Assembly (NCBI GenBank): GCA_004173455.1
Contig: SECL01000020.1
Span: 1-64,000 of the forward strand
DNA length: 64,000 nucleotides
From: Moraxellaceae bacterium
GTDB lineage: Bacteria > Pseudomonadota > Gammaproteobacteria > Pseudomonadales > Moraxellaceae
Reading direction: 5' to 3'
The notes below the pieces were generated by a model. The model ran no database searches and was not told the origin of the DNA. It was given only the letters and a program-made list of their open reading frames with translations. Shown here piece after piece: positions 57,577 to 64,000 of this stretch. The position numbers were made by a program, and so were the translations under genes. Each line of letters opens with the position of its first letter. Position 1 is the first letter of the stretch.

Positions 57577-58518
57577 ATGTCGATTAAAAACCAATCAAAC
57601 CGTAGTCAGTCTGCCAATCTCACCGGCAGCAATACAGTCAGCTCGAAAAAAACCATGCTAAGCCGTTTATTAAATCAACCGGATACTGACTGGTACACGC
57701 CAGTTGCAAAATCGTCAAACAGCACACTGGAAATTTTGTATCTGGGAACAGCAGGTTTTGTTCTAAAAAGCCACGATCGCCGTGTTGTGCTTGATCCTTA
57801 CCTTAGCCGTCCTTCTCTGTGGACTACCCTCACCCAGCCTTTAACGCCAAATACTGCCCTGATCGAACAGTTGATTCCCGAGGCCGATGAAGTACTGATT
57901 GGCCACGCGCATTATGATCATATTCTGGACGCACCGCAGCTTTGCCACTCTACCGGGGCACGTCTGATTGGCTCTACAGCCACTGTAATGGTAGGCCGTG
58001 CAGCAGGGTTACCGGAAGCACAGCTGGTAGAAACCCAAGGGCGTGAAACGATTGCATGCGGAAACTGGCAGGTGCGCGGTCTACCGTCTATTCATGGCAA
58101 GGCAGCATTTGGCCGTATTCCACTGCCGGGCGACATGACAGCGCTTCCACCATGGCCACCGCGCTTTTACCAGCTCAAACATGGACTGGTGTTAAACTGG
58201 CTGGTCGATACGGGCAATCTGACAGTGGTGCATATTGATTCTGCGGATTTTATTGAAGAAGAACTGACCGGCTTGCAGGCTGATATTGTCTGCTTGTGTG
58301 CGATTGGCCGTCATTACCGGCCTCATTATGTAAAAGATGTGGTGCGTCTACTGCAACCCAAATGGATTATTCCCTGCCATTGGGACAGCATGATGACACC
58401 AATTCATGACACCCCCGATCTGCTGCCGCAGGTGGATATGCCGGGGATGATTGAGGAAATCCGGCAAGCGGGTTGTGAGCCGGTGGTCATGCCAATTTTG
58501 GGCAAGGCGTGGTTTTAA
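57577..58518 (+). CDS. MBL-fold metallo-hydrolase
   Basis: A 313-residue metallo-beta-lactamase-fold hydrolase. N-terminal Ser/Asn-rich tail of about 50 residues, then the metal motif HAHYDH (GHAHYDHILD), a later His in SIHGKAAFG, Asp in VVHIDSAD and the final WIIPCHWDSM. The layout is like UlaG-type and other lactonase-like members. ATG at 57577 is preferred over 57484. It ends 9 bases before the CRISPR array, but its type suggests a core gene with the CRISPR locus inserted next to it. Confidence 0.8.
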   Translation: MSIKNQSNRSQSANLTGSNTVSSKKTMLSRLLNQPDTDWYTPVAKSSNSTLEILYLGTAGFVLKSHDRRVVLDPYLSRPSLWTTLTQPLTPNTALIEQLIPEADEVLIGHAHYDHILDAPQLCHSTGARLIGSTATVMVGRAAGLPEAQLVETQGRETIACGNWQVRGLPSIHGKAAFGRIPLPGDMTALPPWPPRFYQLKHGLVLNWLVDTGNLTVVHIDSADFIEEELTGLQADIVCLCAIGRHYRPHYVKDVVRLLQPKWIIPCHWDSMMTPIHDTPDLLPQVDMPGMIEEIRQAGCEPVVMPILGKAWF

Positions 58519-58527
58519 ATATATGGA

Positions 58528-59239
58528 TTGTTAAGCTGCCTACATGGCAGTGAACGTCTTTCTAGTGTCGTCAATCTAACCCGTGATTTTCTAAGCTGCC
58601 TACATGGCAGTGAACTTACAGATGCCGAGCGTCAAACATATCTGTCTTTTCTAAGCTGCCTGCATGGCAGTGAACGCTGAGCTATCTCAATGAGTGCCGG
58701 ATCAAAGTTTCTAAGCTGCCTGCATGGCAGTGAACCCCGCGAAGCTGTCAAAACAAGCTGCCCTTTCTTTCTAAGCTGCCTGCATGGCAGTGAACAAATC
58801 TGGTTCGAGCTTGTCAGCCACGGAATCTTTCTAAGCTGCCTGCATGGCAGTGAACATGGTCAGTAAAGTTATAAGTAACATGCTTAATTGCGGCGCATCT
58901 TTTACTGCACCTTTCTAAGCTGCCTGCATGGCAGTGAACGGTCTTTTTAGCCTTTACCGTGTGTTTTAACTTTTCTAAGCTGCCTGCATGGCAGTGAACT
59001 TTTCATACCACAATATATATAAGGGACCAGGTTTCTAAGCTGCCTGCATGGCAGTGAACAGCTTAGGGTGGAAGGCTTGCATTTCTTCGATTTTCTAAGC
59101 TGCCTGCATGGCAGTGAACAGGTATTCAAAAACAGCGTGATGCTGCAAACTTTTCTAAGCTGCCTGCATGGCAGTGAACGGTATCGGCTTTTTAGGCTTT
59201 GTCGCTGGCATTTTCTAAGCTGCCTGCATGGCAGTGAAC
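58528..59239 (-). CRISPR. Type I-F CRISPR array, 12 repeats and 11 spacers
   Basis: Twelve 28-base repeats start at 58528, 58588, 58648, 58708, 58768, 58828, 58912, 58972, 59032, 59092, 59152 and 59212. On the crRNA (minus) strand the repeat begins GTTCACTGCCATGCAGGCAG and ends CTTAGAAA; CTGCC-ATGCA-GGCAG is the Cas6f hairpin. Ten spacers are 32 bases; the sixth from the left (58856-58911) is 56. Repeats 1 and 2 have an A where the rest have G in the loop, and repeat 1 has two more changes, so the left end is the old end. Transcription therefore runs from the cas6f side leftward. Spacers share no obvious sequence with one another. Confidence 0.98.
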
Positions 59240-59371
59240 AGTAATTTTAAAGCAAAAATATAAGTTACAACAGTCATTTATCATCAATTTGGGTGTTTTA
59301 CCCAATCAAAAAATGACCAATTGTAACTCATTGATTTTATTAAACTGTTAAAGAGTGGTAAAAATATTGGG
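59240..59371 (-). promoter_or_regulatory. CRISPR leader
   Basis: A 132-base AT-rich stretch between the newest repeat and the cas6f stop, where the I-F leader should be. It contains the hairpin TTGGGT-GTTTT-ACCCAA (about 59288-59304) and an inverted pair GTTACAA/TTGTAAC around it. No consensus IHF site was clear by eye. Confidence 0.7.
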
Positions 59372-59971
59372 TTAAAACTCGGGAACACTGGATTCCGAGC
59401 TTAATCCGTAGGTGCTAAAAACCTGACTAGCAGATTGTTCAGCAGGCTGCTTTTCAATAAACAGCTTAAATGGCTGTCCACTGGTTAAACTTTTCATTTG
59501 AACAAATGGTAAATCAGTGGTTGTCACTACATTTTGATAGCGACTTAGCGCCTCATCAAAATCAATATCACCACGCTTTGCCCGATGGCGTGCCAGACGC
59601 TCGGCATTGGTTTTAGGTTGCTTACGCTTGTAAACAGCATAACCTTTTATGTTTTCAGGTACTTCTCGAATAGAAGTAATATGAACATAATCAGTTAGTC
59701 GATCCAGCCATTTTTTAATATCCAGTGTTTGTAATTCAGTTTCAGATTGGGCAAAAAGCCTTAACTTTTTACCCATATTTACTTTGGCTTTTTTCTCATC
59801 TGTTTTTTCTTCAAAAATATATTGAGGGAAAGAAATACCAATATTCGTCTTTTCGTTTGAATTTTTACTTTCAGCCAAAGCAATATGCAACTGGGCATAA
59901 AGCTTTGACCAAATGAAATATGACGAAATCTCGGCTTGATCAATCAACGTGATTTCTTGATAATATTTCAT
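59372..59971 (-). CDS. cas6f: Cas6f (Csy4) CRISPR RNA endoribonuclease
   Basis: A 199-residue nuclease that cuts pre-crRNA at the 3' base of the repeat hairpin and stays bound. His29 in QLHIAL lines up with the catalytic His29 of Pseudomonas Csy4; the Arg-rich helix (NAERLARHRAKRGD) for hairpin binding, LPFVQMKSLTSGQPFKLFIE and YGLS near the end are family marks. Two bases after cas7f. Confidence 0.95.
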   Translation of the reverse strand: MKYYQEITLIDQAEISSYFIWSKLYAQLHIALAESKNSNEKTNIGISFPQYIFEEKTDEKKAKVNMGKKLRLFAQSETELQTLDIKKWLDRLTDYVHITSIREVPENIKGYAVYKRKQPKTNAERLARHRAKRGDIDFDEALSRYQNVVTTTDLPFVQMKSLTSGQPFKLFIEKQPAEQSASQVFSTYGLSSESSVPEF

Positions 59972-59973
59972 GA

Positions 59974-60996
59974 TCAGTCATTTCCACCAAATACACCACC
60001 ACGGATTAAATTTGCAACTACAAAGTGTTGATCATCTCCAGAAATCTCTTCATTTTCTAGCCAGTTAATAACTAAAGTATAGAAATCTGTCTTACTGATT
60101 CGATATGCTTGACCACGGTTGGGTACTGAACCATATGGTTCAACTGCGATAGGTGTTTTTATTGAATCAATATTTTCTGTTGTGTACCAATTATCAATGG
60201 TTCGAATAGCATTACCAATTTTTTCAGAGTGAATACCCGCACACATCCCTTGATTAGTCTTAATCTGATATAAATATTTAGACTTTTGCCCTTTAGGAGG
60301 ATCCATCACCATTTCTTGAGATGGAAAAACATGCTGTCCTTCCCCAACTTTAGCAAATGCAGTTACCTCTAATAATAAATAAGCATCCTCACTAAAGCTT
60401 TTAGCAACTAAGTCAGCAATTTCAATGGCTTGTTTATCTTCCATCTCATCAAAATTATTTAATGAGTGTTGATAGGCATTCTCAAAGTTCCAAATTTGAT
60501 CAGTTTCAGTATTTTTAATTTGTACAGAAATATTTTCTGCACCTAAACGATTTCGCCATAAAAATCGAGCATTGACTAAGTTTTGAACATAGCGTTTTGC
60601 CAATGTTAAAAATCCAATTTCTTGTTGATAAGTTGCAAATTTTTCTTTTAATCTAATTTCAAAATCTGGACGATTATGCGTGGTAGGTTCAGCAATATTT
60701 CCTAAAAATTTCACTGTAAAGAATACTTTTAAAGTATCCGCTTCAAATGGTAAACGTGCATCATCTCCCCACACTAAATTTGGATCAGTTTTTTCTGAAT
60801 CATCTACACCATATTGGCTTTTTGTACCTCGATTACGCTTTTCATGTAAATCGATATTTTTCCATGCCGTTGCATTCGCACGCTCTGACCATAAGCCTGA
60901 TTGCATTAAGGCATCCGAAGGTTCGATCTTACGATTAAACGCAAGTACACTTGGAACTTTTGCACTATCAGTTGCTACTTTAGGTTTCTTAGCCAT
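59974..60996 (-). CDS. cas7f: Cas7f (Csy3) backbone subunit
   Basis: A 340-residue backbone protein present in several copies per Csy complex, covering the spacer RNA. Marks: VPSVLAFNRKIEPSDALM, and later LTNG-like QKSKYLYQIK and the final GDDQHFVVANLIRGGVFG. ATG follows AAGGGG. Confidence 0.95.
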   Translation of the reverse strand: MAKKPKVATDSAKVPSVLAFNRKIEPSDALMQSGLWSERANATAWKNIDLHEKRNRGTKSQYGVDDSEKTDPNLVWGDDARLPFEADTLKVFFTVKFLGNIAEPTTHNRPDFEIRLKEKFATYQQEIGFLTLAKRYVQNLVNARFLWRNRLGAENISVQIKNTETDQIWNFENAYQHSLNNFDEMEDKQAIEIADLVAKSFSEDAYLLLEVTAFAKVGEGQHVFPSQEMVMDPPKGQKSKYLYQIKTNQGMCAGIHSEKIGNAIRTIDNWYTTENIDSIKTPIAVEPYGSVPNRGQAYRISKTDFYTLVINWLENEEISGDDQHFVVANLIRGGVFGGND

Positions 60997-61026
60997 GTTA
61001 TTTTCCCCTTTTTAGTTTGAAAAAGA

Positions 61027-62016
61027 CTAATTAAAATCAAAGTTAAATGAACCATCAGTTAAGGCTGGTTGTGGTTGTTCAATCGGTTCTATATTCGCTT
61101 GAAAATGTTGCTTCTGTTGGCATAAATACCATTCATCTTCTATGTGATATGTCCAAATCAAATCAGATAAATTCTGCATTCGGTGTGTACTACGCCACTC
61201 ACCGATACTATGTACAGATTCAATAAATCGGAAGGGATATTGTGGATCACGATGATGTTCCACATCTTGTCCTTCATACAATGCACTAATCCCTTTAAAA
61301 CCAATCATTAAGGGAACAAACCAACCTCTAGGGTTTGGTTTATCCTTAACTATCCATTGCACAGTATTCTGATCTTCATCAATTTTAGATTCTGCTTTAT
61401 AGGCAAAAAAATCCGTCCACAACTCAAAAAAATCATAATTTGGATCATTTATTTTTGATTGTTCCACATGCTTTTTTAAAGCGGATGTCGCATCAAGTAA
61501 TACAAAGCTCGGCAAGAGCTTCCTTTTTAATTTATTTAAATTTGATTCTTCAGTCCAAAAACTAATATTTTTAATATTTGGAATACTTCCACCGACTAAA
61601 CGTGCTTGATACACCCATTTTTTCAAAGACTGTTTATAAAGATTTTTTTGCTCATCTACACCTGACAGCACCTGTTTACATTGCAATAGTAAGGAAACAG
61701 TTAAATCCATTTTTCCTTCTTCAATAATCGGTGGTGTTTTATTGGCTTCTGTACGATATTTTTGCCCTTGTAATGTCACAGGCGGACGTTTACTTTGAAT
61801 AAACCGTACATCATATTGTTCATTGGTATGTAGGGTAAAATCATGGCTAAAAATAGCACAACCCATAATTTCTATGCCGAACTCAGCATTAAATTTACGC
61901 GAGAGCGCATGCGTAAAACCTAAAAAACCTGTGATTGCGGGAAAACCATACGTAAATCCCGCAAGACAATTTGCATCTTCAACTCTAATTTTTTCTAATA
62001 AAATATATGAGGTCAT
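61027..62016 (-). CDS. cas5f: Cas5f (Csy2)
   Basis: A 329-residue protein holding the crRNA 5' handle with Cas8f. Marks: GFTYGFPAITGFLGFTHALS at the start and HRDPQYPFRFIESVHSIGEW later. Its start overlaps the cas8f stop by 4 bases. Confidence 0.94.
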   Translation of the reverse strand: MTSYILLEKIRVEDANCLAGFTYGFPAITGFLGFTHALSRKFNAEFGIEIMGCAIFSHDFTLHTNEQYDVRFIQSKRPPVTLQGQKYRTEANKTPPIIEEGKMDLTVSLLLQCKQVLSGVDEQKNLYKQSLKKWVYQARLVGGSIPNIKNISFWTEESNLNKLKRKLLPSFVLLDATSALKKHVEQSKINDPNYDFFELWTDFFAYKAESKIDEDQNTVQWIVKDKPNPRGWFVPLMIGFKGISALYEGQDVEHHRDPQYPFRFIESVHSIGEWRSTHRMQNLSDLIWTYHIEDEWYLCQQKQHFQANIEPIEQPQPALTDGSFNFDFN

Positions 62017-63287
62017 TCGATTGATTCCACTGTTAATACTGCATGAAAATCTTGAAAAACAGGATGTAGTGCATTAAACCAAATCGCTTTTAATTCTCTG
62101 CCCTCATATTTCTCACCCATATTTTTATTGATCCACCTTGCAACTTGTTCTGTAAACTCATCAATAAATGCTTTATTTTCCTGTTGGTTATTTTCAATGG
62201 GATCTAGAAATGAACGTAAATAAGGTTCAATGCCCCCATCGTTCGACCATCCTTTGGCATAACTTTGCTGGATCCATAAAATTTGGTGAATGACTTCGTC
62301 TGCGAGTGATTCGACGAGTTCTGTTAAAACATTTCTACGATTTAAATTAATGCTCAGATTTTCTTTTTTCATCACATAAAATAAGCGTTTAATCTCTTTG
62401 AATATTTCTACACTATGAGTTGTGCGACAGCGCGCTAAAAATTGTGCCATTGTCTGTGGCGGTAATGCCTCTTTTCTCCACTGGGGCGGATTCGCTTGGA
62501 AAAAATATAAGCCTCCTCGACGTGTACCATTTAATTTAGACGCATTTTGATGATTACTTTTCGTCACACTTAAAAAAGCAGTTTTAGGAAAAAATGTATA
62601 AACACCTTCATAGCTCAAATTTTGTTTTCTCGCTTGATTAACAGGCGTATCCTTAGAACGGCTATGTGTGATTTTCTCAAAAATTTTATGTGCCAAAGCA
62701 CTCGACTTAACAGGCGAAATGACATGATAGTGATTATCTACTGGAATATAAACTTGTTTGGCTAATACATGGCTATTCAATTTTTTTGCCACATAGGCTT
62801 CCGAAATTTGCGTTTGCCATTGTTTTCGAATATCAACATTGTCTAATATTTTACTAAAATAACTTTCATCTTCCGCTAAAAAATGCCCTAAGTTTTTATC
62901 TAAGTCTAAGTCGATCACGTTAAAACTTAAAAATTCGGCAATAGGGGCATAACTCGCATCGGTATAGGCGCTGTCTAATTCGTTTACATTTGCTGTTTGT
63001 GTCGTCAGTAAATAATGATATTTTTGTTGTGGAATAGTGTCGATTAAATTAATGGCTTTATTACTAGAATGAGTAAGTTTTGCCACGTGGCTGACGTTCA
63101 AACTCACTTTACTCGCATTTTCAGCAATATAATTCATCCATGAAACAATTTCATGATCGCTATGGATCTTTGATAAATGCTCATCGGTAAAAGCCTCTTT
63201 CAGTTTTTTTCGCTCAGCTTCTACTTTTTTATCTATACGCTGCCTTAAAAAGCTTTCGATACTAGCGTGTATCACATCAACATTCAT
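62013..63287 (-). CDS. cas8f: Cas8f (Csy1) large subunit
   Basis: A 424-residue large subunit for PAM recognition (CC in I-F systems). Marks: SIESFLRQRIDKKVE at the start, GTRRGGLYFFQANPPQWR in the middle and WFNALHPVFQDFHAVL at the end. The full length argues for I-F1, not for the Cas8f-Cas5f fusion of transposon-linked I-F3. Ribosome site GGAG before the ATG, 9 bases after the cas3f stop. Confidence 0.95.
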   Translation of the reverse strand: MNVDVIHASIESFLRQRIDKKVEAERKKLKEAFTDEHLSKIHSDHEIVSWMNYIAENASKVSLNVSHVAKLTHSSNKAINLIDTIPQQKYHYLLTTQTANVNELDSAYTDASYAPIAEFLSFNVIDLDLDKNLGHFLAEDESYFSKILDNVDIRKQWQTQISEAYVAKKLNSHVLAKQVYIPVDNHYHVISPVKSSALAHKIFEKITHSRSKDTPVNQARKQNLSYEGVYTFFPKTAFLSVTKSNHQNASKLNGTRRGGLYFFQANPPQWRKEALPPQTMAQFLARCRTTHSVEIFKEIKRLFYVMKKENLSINLNRRNVLTELVESLADEVIHQILWIQQSYAKGWSNDGGIEPYLRSFLDPIENNQQENKAFIDEFTEQVARWINKNMGEKYEGRELKAIWFNALHPVFQDFHAVLTVESIE

Positions 63288-63296
63288 TCCAATCTC

Positions 63297-64000
63297 CTAT
63301 AATTTTTTATCTGAAAAAACACCTAAAAAAGGATGGTAGTAATATTGAATATCTTCACCCTCTTTATTTTTTTCTTTCATTGAAATTTCCCCATAATTTA
63401 AAACAACTTGCCTTTGTGAGCTTTCTAAAATTTCTTCAATATCATGATAGCGTTGCTTTTCATCTGTGCTAAACCACTTTTGACTGTTTGGATGAAAACT
63501 TAAACTTTTATAGCTCTGAATTTCATCATTAATAGAAAATGTATAAGTTTTTTCATCGTAGCTATGCCACTGCATTTTACCTATGCTAGTAGGCATAAGG
63601 TAAAGACTCTTTTCTGCTTGAGATTTTCGAAATGGCTGACGTCGTTGTAGTTCCCCACTCCAAGAAAGCGAATTACACCACCATAGCCGTGCGTAATTAT
63701 CTTCTTCACGTGCACCCAATAATGTCATGGCATATGCGGTTTGCTCAAGTGTTACTAAATCAGTAAAAATAGGTAGCTCTGTTCTTGTTGGTGGTTTGAT
63801 ATAGAAAATACTTGGAATGGCATTAATATATTGATATTGCTCCATTGTAAGTAAATATCGTATTTCTTTATTTTCACTTAAATGACGACCACTTTGCTCA
63901 TTTCCTTCAAAACCTGGTTTGGTAAATGCTACCGTTTGGTTTTGTAAAGCATGGATATTTTGATTCAAAATAAATAAATTTTCTTTATTCACATTTTGTT
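63297..64000 (-). CDS. cas3f: Cas3f (Cas2-3) helicase-nuclease, C-terminal part
   Basis: The frame is open through the window edge; a GTG at 63992 is not taken as the start. The 234 visible residues match the C-terminal domain of the Cas2-Cas3 fusion of I-F systems: AFTKPGFEG, MEQYQYINAIPSIFY, ARLWWCNSL, LQRRQPFRKSQAEKSLYLMP and YYHPFLGVFSD at the end. Nuclease, helicase and Cas2 domains, and cas1, should lie beyond 64000. By position (directly before cas8f) it fits cas3f. Confidence 0.8.
   Translation of the reverse strand, partial: QNVNKENLFILNQNIHALQNQTVAFTKPGFEGNEQSGRHLSENKEIRYLLTMEQYQYINAIPSIFYIKPPTRTELPIFTDLVTLEQTAYAMTLLGAREEDNYARLWWCNSLSWSGELQRRQPFRKSQAEKSLYLMPTSIGKMQWHSYDEKTYTFSINDEIQSYKSLSFHPNSQKWFSTDEKQRYHDIEEILESSQRQVVLNYGEISMKEKNKEGEDIQYYYHPFLGVFSDKKL

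Noticed and set aside
58947-59129. 60-codon open frame with repeating CSLPCRQLR units
   Set aside because: It is only the CRISPR repeat read in one frame; the 60-base period of repeat plus spacer keeps it open.
63297-63992. Separate 231-codon gene with GTG start before cas8f
   Set aside because: The frame stays open to the window edge and the sequence matches the C-terminal part of Cas3f, so it is a cut gene and not a new small cas gene.
59372-64000. Transposon-linked I-F3 (CAST) system
   Set aside because: Cas8f and Cas5f are separate full-length proteins, Cas3f is present, and there is no tniQ or Tn7-like gene nearby; it is I-F1.

Overview
The window is most likely from a gammaproteobacterium of the family Moraxellaceae, a relative of Acinetobacter, Psychrobacter or Alkanindiges. 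This rests on the housekeeping genes and their order: rodA-mltB, a tsf/rpsB/map cluster, serC-gyrA, etfB-etfA, lptM-lysA-dapF-xerC and yadGH-queF. Genus is not resolved. Most of the DNA has moderate base composition. The left 6 kb and the cas genes at the right end are clearly more AT-rich, as expected for acquired DNA.

Layout. (1) 1-405 is the minus-strand fragment of a DUF3822-like gene, a family known from Bacteroidota, and it stops abruptly just before a HamB-like helicase. It is either an assembly chimera or a very foreign insertion. (2) 435-15226 looks like an integrative island that runs up to a tRNA-Arg(CCG) gene. It carries a P4-type tyrosine integrase beside the tRNA, an AlpA-type regulator, an inovirus-Gp2/YfjJ-like protein with a diverged relative, a DUF932 protein with a zinc-ribbon partner, a cluster of tiny envelope proteins, strong palindromes, and cargo. 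The cargo includes an orphan HamB/AbpB-like SF2 helicase, a long DEAH helicase with a possible C-terminal nuclease, a decayed Fic gene and a 389-residue unknown. No left attachment site was found, so the left boundary is unresolved. (3) 15542-55461 is core chromosome: YadGH ABC exporter, queF, cell-wall genes (rodA, mltB, rlpA-like, mltF), translation genes (tsf, rpsB, map), a DegS-like protease, oxidative-stress enzymes (ahpC, sodB), greB, serC, a ZIP transporter, gyrA, a PspA-YqiJ-YqiK membrane-stress operon, etfBA, a PaoABC-type molybdenum hydroxylase operon with its XdhC and MocA-like maturation genes, then xerC, dapF, lysA and lptM. (4) 55774-58518 holds a FAD-Rieske oxidoreductase and an MBL-fold hydrolase. 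(5) 58528-64000 is a type I-F1 CRISPR-Cas locus: a 12-repeat array, a leader, then cas6f, cas7f, cas5f, cas8f and the C-terminal part of cas3f (Cas2-3), cut by the window edge.

How it works together. The CRISPR operon is transcribed on the minus strand and continues toward the array; Cas6f cuts the repeat hairpins and Cas8f-Cas5f-Cas7f form the Csy complex that recruits Cas3f. The molybdenum operon encodes the three enzyme subunits followed by the sulfuration/insertion chaperone and a cytidylyltransferase-like protein that would make the dinucleotide cofactor. Island and CRISPR together give two separate defence-like regions at the two ends of an otherwise ordinary core segment. The most useful leads are the foreign junction at about 405, the helicase cargo, the paired Gp2-like proteins, the long hairpin next to the integrase, the insertion inside GyrA, and one over-long CRISPR spacer.
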